Below are positions 8,483 through 16,688 of a stretch of 44,772 nt of DNA, in pieces. Numbering within the stretch: position 1 is the first letter of the stretch; each line of letters begins with the position of its first letter. The DNA is from Paraeggerthella sp964369725 (lineage in GTDB: Bacteria; Actinomycetota; Coriobacteriia; Coriobacteriales; Eggerthellaceae): NCBI GenBank assembly GCA_964369725.1, contig CAYJGC010000010.1:1-44772 (forward strand), written 5' to 3'. The translations under genes and the position numbers were made by a program. The notes below the pieces were generated by a model. That model saw only the letters and a program-made list of their open reading frames with translations, made no database searches and was not told the DNA's origin.

Positions 8483-9706
8483 CTATCCTTTTGCTACCAC
8501 ACTCTTAAGCGCCTGTAAGAACGTATCGATGTCTTCTTTTGTGGTGTAACGTCCAAATGAAATTCTTAAAGCTCCTCGGGCAAGTTTTGTTGGAATACCT
8601 AAAGAGCGCAAGACATGACTAGGTTCAAGAGAATGCGAAGCACAGGCCGACCCCCCCGAAACACCAATGCCTAATTTATCTAATCGTAATATCAACGTCT
8701 CGCTTTCAAAAGACTTAACCAAGATATGCACAATGTTTGGTAAAAACTCAATACTTTTTTCTTGAGGCAATAACGTTGGTTCTACGCCTTCTAAATCAAC
8801 TACGTGCGCATACAGATAGTCACGCAGTTCACACAGACGCTCAGATTCCTTCTGCTGTAGACACACAACTGCGTCAAGCGCCGCTGCAAAACCAACAACT
8901 CCGGCAACATTTTGCGTGCCACTTCGACGAGCACTTTCCTGCCCTCCTCCCATAAGCTGAGACTTAAAAGGAGTGCGTGCCTTTAGATACAAAGTACCAA
9001 CGCCTTTTGGTCCACCAATTTTATGCGCTGAAAATGAAGCGGCATCAACACCCCATTCTTGTACGTTTACTTCAATCTTACCAAGAGCCTGTACCGCATC
9101 GGTATGGAAAACAGCTTGATAACGATGAGCAATCTCCGCAAGCTGAGACAGAGGAAAGACACTTCCCACCTCACTATTAGCAGCTTGAATAGATACCAAA
9201 ACAACACTCTCGTCCATTACATCTTCAAGTGCCTGCGGCTCAATGAAGCCTTTGCGATTTGGGGAAAGATAACTAACGCGAACACCTTGAGCAGCTAAGC
9301 TTTTTACTGGAGCCAAAATAGCTTCATGCTCTATGGTCGTGGTAACAATATGTGGAACAAAAGCCGTATCACCCCGAAGTCGGCGTTTTTCAATTGCGGC
9401 GGCTACAAGACCAAATATTGCTGCATTATCTGCTTCTGTTGCACCTGAGGTAAAAATCACTTCATCAGGACGCCGCGCACCTAATCCACGCGCAATACGA
9501 CGCCTTGCTTCTTCTAGGTCGGCAAATGCTTTCCTTCCTGGCGTATAAAGCGAATTAGCATTGCCCCCTACGGCAAGATTTATACGTCCAGGAACCTGAT
9601 ACGGAGCCATAGCCTCTGCGGCTTCTTCACACAAAGGAGCGCTGGCGGCGTAGTCAAGATAGATGTAATCATTGATATCCACAGTACTCATGGTGGAAGT
9701 ATTCAC
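8483..9706 (-). CDS. Cysteine desulfurase (NifS/IscS family)
   Basis: This PLP enzyme moves sulfur from cysteine to an enzyme persulfide for Fe-S cluster or tRNA thiolation. The 407-residue frame has LDYAASAPL at 17-25, FTSGATEADNAAI near 85-97, the PLP lysine 229 in SFSAHKIGGPKG, RSGTQNV, and the active-site cysteine 355 in SGGSACASHS. The serine/glycine-rich loop around the cysteine is the group-I (NifS/IscS) type. The frame begins with GTG directly after the rpe stop; an ATG at 9691, five codons in, is an equally good start. No iscU or thiI/mnmA is adjacent, so the sulfur acceptor is unknown. A second, different desulfurase lies at 43244-44392. Confidence 0.92.
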   Translation of the reverse strand: MNTSTMSTVDINDYIYLDYAASAPLCEEAAEAMAPYQVPGRINLAVGGNANSLYTPGRKAFADLEEARRRIARGLGARRPDEVIFTSGATEADNAAIFGLVAAAIEKRRLRGDTAFVPHIVTTTIEHEAILAPVKSLAAQGVRVSYLSPNRKGFIEPQALEDVMDESVVLVSIQAANSEVGSVFPLSQLAEIAHRYQAVFHTDAVQALGKIEVNVQEWGVDAASFSAHKIGGPKGVGTLYLKARTPFKSQLMGGGQESARRSGTQNVAGVVGFAAALDAVVCLQQKESERLCELRDYLYAHVVDLEGVEPTLLPQEKSIEFLPNIVHILVKSFESETLILRLDKLGIGVSGGSACASHSLEPSHVLRSLGIPTKLARGALRISFGRYTTKEDIDTFLQALKSVVAKG

Positions 9707-10405
9707 CTACCCCTTTGCCAAAGCAGCAAGACGCGCTTGATCTGCAACTGCAGTTATTTGACTAATGGCTAGAGCAGGATCTGGTGCGGCACACACAGCG
9801 TTACCAGCAACCAAAACATCAGCTCCTGCTGCTGCCACCAAAGCAGCAGTTTTAACCCCTATACCCCCATCGACTTGAATAAGGGGCGACACGCCTAACT
9901 CTCGAGCCTTTTGGGATACATAAGCAACTTTTTCTTCGCTGCCTTCAATATAGCTTTGTCCAGAAAATCCAGGCTCTACGCTCATGATAAGTACCATGTC
10001 TAAAGCACTCATATAAGGTGCTATATACTCAACAGGAGTTTGAGGTTTCACGCTTAATGCAGCCTTAGCACCTGCCTCGTGAATCATTTTGATTGTCTGC
10101 ATAGCCTCTTCGTTATCAAGAGTTTCTATGTGTAGCGTAACAATATCGGCTCCCGCATCCAAAAACCATGGTAACTGAACAAGGGGATTTTCTATCATGA
10201 GATGCACATCAAGCGGAAGCTGCGTTATTTTTTTGAGCTGTTTTAACACAGGAACACCTATAGTGAGATTAGGAACAAAGTGCCCATCCATTACATCAAA
10301 ATGAATATATCCCGCACCCGCTGCTTCTAAAATACGGATCTCTCGCTCAAGATTCATAAAATCAGAAGACAGAATAGACGGCGCAATTTTTACTGGTTCA
10401 AACAT
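9707..10405 (-). CDS. rpe: Ribulose-phosphate 3-epimerase
   Basis: Rpe interconverts ribulose 5-phosphate and xylulose 5-phosphate in the pentose phosphate pathway. The 232-residue TIM barrel shows APSILSSDF at 8-16, HFDVMDGHFVPN at 35-46 with metal and catalytic residues, DVHLMIENP, VEPGFSGQ and VDGGIG. The start has AAAGGA in front of the ATG. It heads the minus-strand group rpe-desulfurase-PHP-Nif3-zinc ribbon, and its stop abuts the desulfurase start. Confidence 0.96.
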   Translation of the reverse strand: MFEPVKIAPSILSSDFMNLEREIRILEAAGAGYIHFDVMDGHFVPNLTIGVPVLKQLKKITQLPLDVHLMIENPLVQLPWFLDAGADIVTLHIETLDNEEAMQTIKMIHEAGAKAALSVKPQTPVEYIAPYMSALDMVLIMSVEPGFSGQSYIEGSEEKVAYVSQKARELGVSPLIQVDGGIGVKTAALVAAAGADVLVAGNAVCAAPDPALAISQITAVADQARLAALAKG

Positions 10406-10635
10406 GAAACTTTTCCTTTCACACAGTAGGTAGAGCCATTCTAGCGCATTAGATAGAAAGGAGGTTCAACTCTTAGTAAAGCAACGTTAAAATTATGAAG
10501 TAACTAAACAATACGTAATTTAACGTATCAAATCGAGAAAAAGAGGTGGTCAAATAATTCATCCATCAGAAATACCCTAGGAACCCAGCGTTACGCGCAG
10601 TACAATGAAACAATCCTCGCGAAAGGAAACAGGTC

Positions 10636-11118
10636 ATGAGTACAAGCATCGAAACCCATTTCGTGTACCCTATGCTGTATGGCCCAATCACGATAAGCTC
10701 AAGTGCACAAGGTATTACACGCGTGTCTTTTGGAAGCATCTCTTCCGTAAACGCTGAAACAAGCTCTCTCAGTAATCAAGCAGCCAACGAGCTTCTTGAA
10801 TATTTTTCAGGGAAACGCATCTTTTTTGAAGTACCCCTTGATTTACGTGGTAGCTCTTTTCAAAAGACCGTTTGGAAAGAACTCACGCGCATCCCCTACG
10901 GGCAAACGCGTACGAGCGCTGAAATAGCTCAGCTTATTGGCTCCCCAAGCTCACACCGAGCAGTTGGCGCGGCCCTTAAGAAAAACCCTTTAGCAATCCT
11001 TATTCCCGACCATCGCATTATCCAGGCAAACGGGCTGTCTATAGGTAGTGGAGAAGCCGCGCGCATGAGGACTGCCCTGCTCGAAAAAGAACGAGCGTTT
11101 CTATCTCAACATGCATAG
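10636..11118 (+). CDS. Methylguanine-DNA methyltransferase homologue lacking the acceptor cysteine
   Basis: The 160-residue protein aligns with Ogt/MGMT repair proteins: FQKTVWKELTRIPYGQT at 75-91, the helix-turn-helix with its arginine finger in SSHRAVGAAL (R108), and NPLAILIPDHRII at 117-129. The canonical active site is PCHR(V/I); here the alkyl-accepting cysteine is aspartate 125 (codon GAC, 11008-11010). The nucleotide-flipping tyrosine expected in the SYGEIA segment is also replaced, giving TSAEIA. It therefore should not repair O6-alkylguanine by the usual suicide transfer. It may be an alkyltransferase-like damage-recognition protein or a divergent DNA-binding relative. ATG follows GAAAGGAAAC. 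It converges with a lipoprotein gene, leaving 3 nt between them. Confidence 0.8.
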   Translation: MSTSIETHFVYPMLYGPITISSSAQGITRVSFGSISSVNAETSSLSNQAANELLEYFSGKRIFFEVPLDLRGSSFQKTVWKELTRIPYGQTRTSAEIAQLIGSPSSHRAVGAALKKNPLAILIPDHRIIQANGLSIGSGEAARMRTALLEKERAFLSQHA

Positions 11119-11121
11119 AAC

Positions 11122-11574
11122 CTACGCAGCTTTTAAGAAGTAGAATCCTGCCAGGCTACCGTCTTCAAAAAAACTTATACGAAATTCTGCCGTACCATTT
11201 TCGTAAACTGCGTCCTGAATGACAGTCGCATACGACCGACCCCTGCTTTCGCCCTGTAAAAAAACTGCATCACCGTACGAGACAAACGAACCATATTCAT
11301 CCTGAACAGTACTCAAGCTGCTTTCAAGATCTTCAGCTGTCACACTTTCGTCGGCAAATAGCGCAGAAATTGCCTCGTAGTCACGCGCATTGAAATCGTC
11401 GACCACCTCTTCCATTTGCGATACTATTTGGTCTTCACTAATCCAATGAGGCAAACCTTCCTCTACTGGTTCGTCAGCCTCAGAACAACCTGACAAGAAG
11501 GAAATGGCGAGTGCAATTATCACCAGTATTCCTAAAGAAAATCCAACCCTCGTGGAAACACTCTTCTTAAACAT
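11122..11574 (-). CDS. Small lipoprotein with DUF3887/NTF2-like domain
   Basis: The 150-residue protein has a basic start, a hydrophobic segment (about residues 11-27) and a lipobox LSGC with cysteine 30, so it should be lipid-anchored outside the membrane. The mature part (EEVVDDFNARDYEAISALF, then a mixed strand-rich tail ending FFEDGSLAGFYFLKAA) resembles the DUF3887 type of NTF2-like domain; that call is by pattern only. It is a single gene with no obvious partner. AT-rich sequence upstream could hold a promoter, but no good -35/-10 pair stands out. Confidence 0.7.
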   Translation of the reverse strand: MFKKSVSTRVGFSLGILVIIALAISFLSGCSEADEPVEEGLPHWISEDQIVSQMEEVVDDFNARDYEAISALFADESVTAEDLESSLSTVQDEYGSFVSYGDAVFLQGESRGRSYATVIQDAVYENGTAEFRISFFEDGSLAGFYFLKAA

Positions 11575-11668
11575 CTACTTCTCACTTTCAAAGTTGGTGC
11601 ACTTTTATAGAGCCTATGATACAGGCAAACCCTGAATCAACCCTCAAGACGCAAAACAACTCTATCAA

Positions 11669-11701
11669 AAAATCCTGCTTAGGTTCACTAAGCAGGATTT
11701 T
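11669..11701 (-). terminator. Rho-independent terminator of the SPFH/zinc-ribbon operon
   Basis: AAAATCCTGCTTA at 11669-11681 pairs with its 13-base complement at 11689-11701 around a 7-nt loop. On the minus strand it is followed by TTTTTGAT. It lies 37 nt beyond the stop of the zinc-ribbon gene. Confidence 0.85.
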
Positions 11702-11737
11702 AATTGAACACTTATTCTCAATACCATTCACTACATA

Positions 11738-13243
11738 CTAATCAGAGGCATCTAAAAAAGATACTTTCGCAGACGAAACGCGTGTGTTGTTTGCACCCTT
11801 CATAGTAGCGTTGCTCAAGCCCTTGCGTTCCTTGATAAAGTTATCTACTGTCCTCACGTTAGACATATCCGAACGAGTTTCTAACTCATAGGTATGACGT
11901 TTATCAGTATTGCGATAACGAGAATACATAACCCAGCCATAAATAGGACCTGCTGCCAAACATGCATACACCCATTCAGAGTCTACAAACAAAACAAGAA
12001 GCAAAGCAATAAGCTCAACAATAAAAGAAACCGTGATGAGCTTAGGCATGTGGATTGGCACACTACCCATAGTTTCTTTTGTTCGCGCATTTACCGCCGT
12101 ATAGTGCAGAAGATTCTTGCCGCCTGATTTTTTCTCTTGATAACTATACAGCCATACCGGTAAATAAGCAGCAACCCACTGTTGACCTTTTACTTCTAGG
12201 TCTTCCGTTTTCCAACTGACACCACGATCGTAATGCGTTAACGTCTCATTGGCTTTAAAACGCGTAACATCTTTTAGCTGCTCATGAGCAACGCCCATCA
12301 AATCGGACACATCTACGTCGCGTTTTTCCGAATGAAAACCTTTGAGGTAATTAGCGTTCCAAGCTACCACATTTTCGGTATCAAACGGCATAATAGAGTT
12401 GATGATATTGTTTGAAGTCCCTGATTTTGAATAATCAAGTTTGTCTTTATTAGACTCAATAGTTAAATCATGAACCTCAATATCAAACTCGCGTTCAATC
12501 TGATACAAATCTGCATCATAGCGCGTTTCTTTATTGTCACCCACCCTAACGGTATACTCCCGTGTCTTATGTTCTCCTTCGCCCATAAATGTTGCATGTG
12601 CATTTGCATCAATCATCATATAAGGCAGGTACACACCAAATATATTTTCTGTAGTGAACTCTGCCTTAAACTTGGGATTAGCAAAAAAGCTGCGCTTTTC
12701 AACGAACTTGCGCACCTCGCCTTCGGCAACTTCTTTTGTAATGCCAAACGGAAGAACTAAGTCGGGCACTGCACCGTTGGGAATCTGCTGATTGAGTGAG
12801 AGGGTATTTCTACACCAATGACACCGTGCTTGCAGTGATTCTGCGGTATCAATAACCACTTCAGCACCGCAACTGTGACACTTAAGTGTAATTATATCCT
12901 CAGATTCGGATTCAATTTTTTGTGCACCTGCACCAATAACCATACCTTCGAGAGTTGAGATATCATCCACTAGCCCATCGGCTTTTTCCGGCTCAAATTC
13001 GTGACGGCAAAAATTACAGCGCAGCTTCCCCGTATTCTTATTCTGCGAAATATCGGTAGCACCACATTTAGGGCATTTAATCTGCCCATCTTGTTTCTCG
13101 TGAGTATGGATTACGCGAGCCTGCTGCTCAACAGAAGACACAACTTCCTTTTCTGTCGGCACAGCAGCCGTCGCGACTTCGCTGACTGCGGGTTCAGCCG
13201 GCGTATCACTTTTCCTATAATAAGGATTTACACTTTCCGCCAT
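11738..13243 (-). CDS. TFIIB-type zinc-ribbon membrane protein (YdjG-like), partner of the SPFH protein
   Basis: The longest frame begins at 13339 inside the spacer, but ATG at 13243 (MAESVNPYYRK) has AAGGAG six bases away and is preferred, giving 501 residues. Two zinc ribbons are visible: cysteines 57, 60, 76, 79 (CPKC...CNFC) and 122, 125, 141, 144 (CHSC...CHWC). A long soluble domain follows, then two membrane segments near residues 400-440 (LITVSFIVELIALLLVLF and VYACLAAGPIYGWVMY). In Bacillus subtilis a similar zinc-ribbon protein, YdjG, works with the SPFH protein YdjI at the membrane with PspA. The same pairing here suggests a related envelope-stress complex. No pspA is in the window. 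Confidence 0.8.
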   Translation of the reverse strand: MAESVNPYYRKSDTPAEPAVSEVATAAVPTEKEVVSSVEQQARVIHTHEKQDGQIKCPKCGATDISQNKNTGKLRCNFCRHEFEPEKADGLVDDISTLEGMVIGAGAQKIESESEDIITLKCHSCGAEVVIDTAESLQARCHWCRNTLSLNQQIPNGAVPDLVLPFGITKEVAEGEVRKFVEKRSFFANPKFKAEFTTENIFGVYLPYMMIDANAHATFMGEGEHKTREYTVRVGDNKETRYDADLYQIEREFDIEVHDLTIESNKDKLDYSKSGTSNNIINSIMPFDTENVVAWNANYLKGFHSEKRDVDVSDLMGVAHEQLKDVTRFKANETLTHYDRGVSWKTEDLEVKGQQWVAAYLPVWLYSYQEKKSGGKNLLHYTAVNARTKETMGSVPIHMPKLITVSFIVELIALLLVLFVDSEWVYACLAAGPIYGWVMYSRYRNTDKRHTYELETRSDMSNVRTVDNFIKERKGLSNATMKGANNTRVSSAKVSFLDASD

Positions 13244-13304
13244 ATCCTTCTCCTTATACCTCTCACATATACTCAGTTGTTGCAGGTTTACCCCTTGTGT
13301 AATA

Positions 13305-14549
13305 CTAGAAATTACTAAGGACTTTGGCCTTTGCTTCATCGAAGTCTGCCTGCGTAATCACACCCATATCTAACATTTGCTTTAGTTGGGTGAGTTTTGC
13401 TACAGGATCTTCAGCAGGTGCTTGCTGCTGAGCTTGCGGCTGAACAGGCTGCTGCTGTTGTTGATATTGTTGCTGCTGCTGATCATAAGGTTGCTGCTGG
13501 TAAGGCTGCTGAACGGGCTGCTGAAGACCTCCCATAGCACCGCCCACTGCATTCATGCCCATTCCCATAAAGCCCATACCAATAGCACCGCCGCCATTGG
13601 GATTTTCTCCTGCTGCCTGGAATCCTCGTGCCACCGATTGCTGCATGAAAGAATTTCCGCGAGCACCCGACAATGCATCTGCCTTCTTAACATCACTAAG
13701 CAACGTTTTGGTGTCTTCATCGTATTCAATAGCAGCAAGCGCTACTTTCTGAATCACTAATCCACGGTCGGATTTCCACTGATACCCTTCCTCAACTGCT
13801 GCAGAAAGACTTTGCGCAAACCCAACCTGATCTGCCTGAATACGCGTGATACGATTTCCCTTATTGGGGTCATTCGTATACATAGAAAACGCTGCTGACA
13901 ACGATCCTACAACTTCAGTAAACAATTGCTCACAAGCACTATTATCTATGTCGTTAAAATCAAAAATACCATTATCTGAAATGAAATTTGCAGGTACAAA
14001 CTGCTTGATAAACAGCAAGGGATCAACAATGCGTAAGGAGTACGTGCCACGAGTAATGGCACCAACCTGTGCACCTAAATATGCGTCATCCCAATAAATT
14101 TCACTTTGAGTTCCAAAACGATTGCCAGGAATTTCCTTAAGATTGACGTAGAAAGCTTGCTGGAACGCACCTGGCTGTCCCCCGAATTTAAAGCGCTCCC
14201 ACGTCTGTTTAACAACGGACTCGATAATACCATCACCCGAAAAGAACGACTTGGAATTGATATCATCTGAAGAGTAAGTATACCCACCTGGTTCTGCAAT
14301 AAAACCAGTGATGGCACCCTCTTGTACAGTAATAAGTCCCGTACCCTCAGGTACGACAATTTTACTTCCATTGGTAATAATATTTGTTGAGCCTTTTGTA
14401 TTTGAACCGCGACCTGCATTTTGCTCTGCTTTAACAGCAGGATAGAGAGCTACCGTGGCTGAGACACCAGGAATTGGCTGAAAAAAGTCTTTCCACTGAT
14501 CAGCGAAAGTTCCACCTAATGCACCAGTAAACGCTTGAATGAAACCCAT
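13305..14549 (-). CDS. SPFH/band-7 family protein with C-terminal SHOCT domain (YdjI-like)
   Basis: The 414-residue product starts MGFIQAFTGALGGTFADQWK, typical of the YdjI/'virion core' class of SPFH proteins, and the SPFH domain extends to about residue 290. A glycine/methionine-rich stretch (318-341) and a glutamine-rich linker (343-377) lead to a short C-terminal SHOCT domain (381-414: DPVAKLTQLKQMLDMGVIT, ending KVLSNF). Such proteins assemble at membranes as scaffolds. AAAGAGG precedes the ATG. It is the first gene of a two-gene operon with the zinc-ribbon protein and has an extended -10 promoter at 14629. Confidence 0.88.
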   Translation of the reverse strand: MGFIQAFTGALGGTFADQWKDFFQPIPGVSATVALYPAVKAEQNAGRGSNTKGSTNIITNGSKIVVPEGTGLITVQEGAITGFIAEPGGYTYSSDDINSKSFFSGDGIIESVVKQTWERFKFGGQPGAFQQAFYVNLKEIPGNRFGTQSEIYWDDAYLGAQVGAITRGTYSLRIVDPLLFIKQFVPANFISDNGIFDFNDIDNSACEQLFTEVVGSLSAAFSMYTNDPNKGNRITRIQADQVGFAQSLSAAVEEGYQWKSDRGLVIQKVALAAIEYDEDTKTLLSDVKKADALSGARGNSFMQQSVARGFQAAGENPNGGGAIGMGFMGMGMNAVGGAMGGLQQPVQQPYQQQPYDQQQQQYQQQQQPVQPQAQQQAPAEDPVAKLTQLKQMLDMGVITQADFDEAKAKVLSNF

Positions 14550-14628
14550 GGATACCTCTTTCTCGATAATGTTTTGTTTTCGAACGAAAGATTCTCTTGA
14601 TGAAGCTTTCGCCCCTAATCGTGAGTTT

Positions 14629-14634
14629 AGTATA
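14629..14634 (-). promoter_or_regulatory. Extended -10 promoter of the SPFH operon
   Basis: On the minus strand the sequence reads TGGTATACT, an extended -10 (TGnTATACT), about 80 nt before the SPFH start. The upstream TTAACA is only 13 bp away, too close for a normal -35. Confidence 0.5.
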
Positions 14635-14705
14635 CCAGAGAAGTAATTGTTAAAATTGGGACATCAGTACCAAATAGGTTAAACAAAATAGCTGCATAAC
14701 TAAAT

Positions 14706-14885
14706 CATAAAAATCCCCCTTTGTCTGGGGTACAAAGGGGGAATTACACTACGCGCAGAGGAGAGGGGAATGCGCGTATGCCTTTGGACTCGCTGGAGAA
14801 AAGTTTTGAGAAGGGCATGGAGTGTGCGAGAGGGTTCAACGAGTCCTCAGTAGGTTATCAAGCCTGCTCCTTAGCAGGCACCAAC
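14706..14885 (-). ncRNA. Candidate structured RNA (small RNA or gpsA 3' UTR)
   Basis: The 419-nt gap between gpsA and the SPFH gene has no credible gene but holds a run of hairpins on the minus strand: 14862-14879 (7-bp stem, AAGG loop); a long-range 7-bp stem pairing 14840-14846 with 14786-14792; 14750-14778 (TACGCGC/GCGCGTA with a 15-nt C/U-rich loop); and the terminator at 14714-14742. C/U-rich loops such as CCCCTCTCCTCT are complementary to ribosome binding sites, as in some regulatory RNAs. I do not recognise it as 6S, SRP, tmRNA or RNase P RNA. It may be processed from the gpsA transcript. A TTGATA at 14956-14961 is a weak -35 candidate with no convincing -10. The 5' end is a guess. Confidence 0.4.
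14714..14742 (-). terminator. Rho-independent terminator after gpsA / candidate RNA
   Basis: An 11-bp stem (TCCCCCTTTGT with its complement) encloses a 7-nt loop. On the minus strand it is followed by TTTTTATG. It ends the aroA-to-gpsA transcript or the candidate small RNA. Confidence 0.8.
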
Positions 14886-14968
14886 GATTCTACATCAATC
14901 ACTTTCGCGAGATCCCTCTCAGGAATATCTAGTAAAACATTAGTAAACCTAACGTTATCAATACGTCA

Positions 14969-15970
14969 TCATAGTCCATAGAATTCCGTGGTAAGCGGAC
15001 GACTCGTGAGGTCTCGCGCTACCGCACTAGGCTCTTCCCCATCCCACACAATACTCCGGACAACATCAGCAATAGGAAGCTCAACGTGATACGCATCGGA
15101 GAGCGTTTTCAACGTTCGGCAGGCAAGTGCACCTTCAACTACCATGTGTGTTGCAGTAGTAAACTGCTCAAGCGAACTACCCTCAGCAAGCAATTTACCA
15201 AAACGACGATTGCGAGAATGCTCGGAAGTGCACGTGGCAATGAGATCCCCCGTACCCGCGAGACCCATACAGGTAATAGGGTTACCGCCACATTTCACCG
15301 TCAAGCGACTCATTTCTGCCAATCCGCGCGTCATAAGCATAGCTGCCGTATTGTCCCCATATCCTAGTCCATACGAAAGACCAACTGCTATTGCAATAAC
15401 ATTTTTATAAGCAGCACATAACTCTACACCACACACATCTTCACTTACGTAGGTGCGAAAATTCTGACTGGCAAAAAGCTTTTGAAACAATTCGGCGGTA
15501 CCTTGATGAGTGCTGGCAATTACTGTTCCTGAAGGTATTCCTCTCACTACTTCTTCAGCGTGATTAGGACCAGAAAGGACAGCAAGACGTTGAAGATTTC
15601 CCATTTCAGCTTCAAAAACCTCAACCGGCAAAAGCCCACTACCCTCTTCAACCCCTTTAGAACAAATGATTACAGGGAAGTCAGGATTAACCACCTCGGC
15701 GAGAGCAGACGCTACTTCCCTCATAAGGTTTGATGGCGTCACGATAACTGCAGCTTGCGCATCTTGCAATGCTTCTTCATAAGAAACAGTAGCTACTATC
15801 TGGGGGGACAACTTACTTTCACTAAGATATCGCGAGTTGATATGATGATTGTTAATAGAGTCAACTACCTCTTGCTTACGAGCCCACAAGTGCACTCTAT
15901 TTCCATTATTCGCCAAAAGCTGAGCAAGAGCCGTTCCCCACGACCCAGCCCCAATCACTGCTACTACCAT
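14969..15970 (-). CDS. gpsA: Glycerol-3-phosphate dehydrogenase [NAD(P)+]
   Basis: GpsA reduces dihydroxyacetone phosphate to glycerol 3-phosphate, the backbone for phospholipids. The nucleotide-binding site GAGSWGTALA starts at residue 7, and the catalytic lysine lies in AAYKNVIAIAVGLSYG. An in-frame GTG at 15976 extends the frame by two codons, but AAAGGAG is placed five bases before the ATG at 15970, which gives 333 residues, the normal length. It follows plsY, the acyltransferase that uses its product, and is last in the aroA-cmk-plsC-ispH-DUF512-der-plsY-gpsA operon. Confidence 0.96.
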   Translation of the reverse strand: MVVAVIGAGSWGTALAQLLANNGNRVHLWARKQEVVDSINNHHINSRYLSESKLSPQIVATVSYEEALQDAQAAVIVTPSNLMREVASALAEVVNPDFPVIICSKGVEEGSGLLPVEVFEAEMGNLQRLAVLSGPNHAEEVVRGIPSGTVIASTHQGTAELFQKLFASQNFRTYVSEDVCGVELCAAYKNVIAIAVGLSYGLGYGDNTAAMLMTRGLAEMSRLTVKCGGNPITCMGLAGTGDLIATCTSEHSRNRRFGKLLAEGSSLEQFTTATHMVVEGALACRTLKTLSDAYHVELPIADVVRSIVWDGEEPSAVARDLTSRPLTTEFYGL

Positions 15971-16015
15971 GTACACTCCTTTCGCTTCGTTTAAAGAGAC
16001 GTGTTTTGTGAACGC

Positions 16016-16678
16016 TTACGCTTGCTTCTTCTTGTCGCCAATCCGGCGCTCAGTACCTGCAAGCAGTCGAGTAATGTTTTCTCGATGAGCCCACACTACG
16101 GTTAGACCCGCGATGGTACACAAAGCGATTGCAGCCCAGTCACCCCAGAAATAATAAGAAGCAAAAAAGGGACATGCAGCAGCCGCTACTATAGATCCAA
16201 GTGAAACGTATTTCGTAGCAGCCACTAAGACAATAAAAATCAACAATTCGATGCTAGCTCCAACCCACCCAAAGGTGACAAAAACACAGCCTACTGCTAC
16301 CGCAATACCTTTTCCACCCTTAAATTTTAACCAAGGACTGAAAATATGACCCCATATACAACCCATGAAAGCAAGTGACAACATTACGTTGTAGGTTACC
16401 AGCGCACCAGATTCTAGACCCGAAGCTGGCAAAAAGCTTGTTGCAAACAGCCACGCGAGCACACCGGAGAAAAGTCCCTTACCAAAATCTAAGACAAACA
16501 CGGCAGAGCCGCCAATTTTACCCATTGAGCGCATTGCATTAGTCGTACCAATATTACCACTACCGTGCTCACGAATATCAATACCAAAAAACACTTTAGA
16601 TATAATGAGTCCAAAAGGAATTGACCCTAAAAGAAACGCTATGACGAAAAGGCCAAGCGCAACTAAAATTTCTTGCAT
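16016..16678 (-). CDS. plsY: Acyl-phosphate:glycerol-3-phosphate acyltransferase PlsY
   Basis: PlsY makes lysophosphatidic acid from acyl phosphate and glycerol 3-phosphate at the inner face of the membrane. The 220-residue protein has about five hydrophobic membrane segments and the three PlsY motifs: GSIPFG near 18-23, REHGSGNIGTTNAMR near 36-50, and KFKGGKGIA in a later loop. Its genes for substrate supply (gpsA) and the next step (plsC) are in the same operon, and the FakA-like protein elsewhere in the window could feed the acyl-phosphate route. Confidence 0.95.
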   Translation of the reverse strand: MQEILVALGLFVIAFLLGSIPFGLIISKVFFGIDIREHGSGNIGTTNAMRSMGKIGGSAVFVLDFGKGLFSGVLAWLFATSFLPASGLESGALVTYNVMLSLAFMGCIWGHIFSPWLKFKGGKGIAVAVGCVFVTFGWVGASIELLIFIVLVAATKYVSLGSIVAAAACPFFASYYFWGDWAAIALCTIAGLTVVWAHRENITRLLAGTERRIGDKKKQA

Positions 16679-16688
16679 AGATAAACCT

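Noticed and set aside
10456..10520. AGAAAGGAGGTT, an almost ideal ribosome binding site, upstream of a possible small gene
   Set aside because: The only nearby ATG on the plus strand is followed by one codon and a stop; no frame of useful length starts at the right distance.
14820..14850. GGGTTCAAC within the candidate RNA resembling a tRNA T-loop
   Set aside because: The flanking bases do not form the 5-bp T-stem, and no acceptor or anticodon stem is present on either strand.
14721..14981. 86-codon open frame on the plus strand in the gap beside gpsA
   Set aside because: No ribosome binding site or recognisable protein pattern. It runs against the terminator and hairpins on the other strand and into gpsA.
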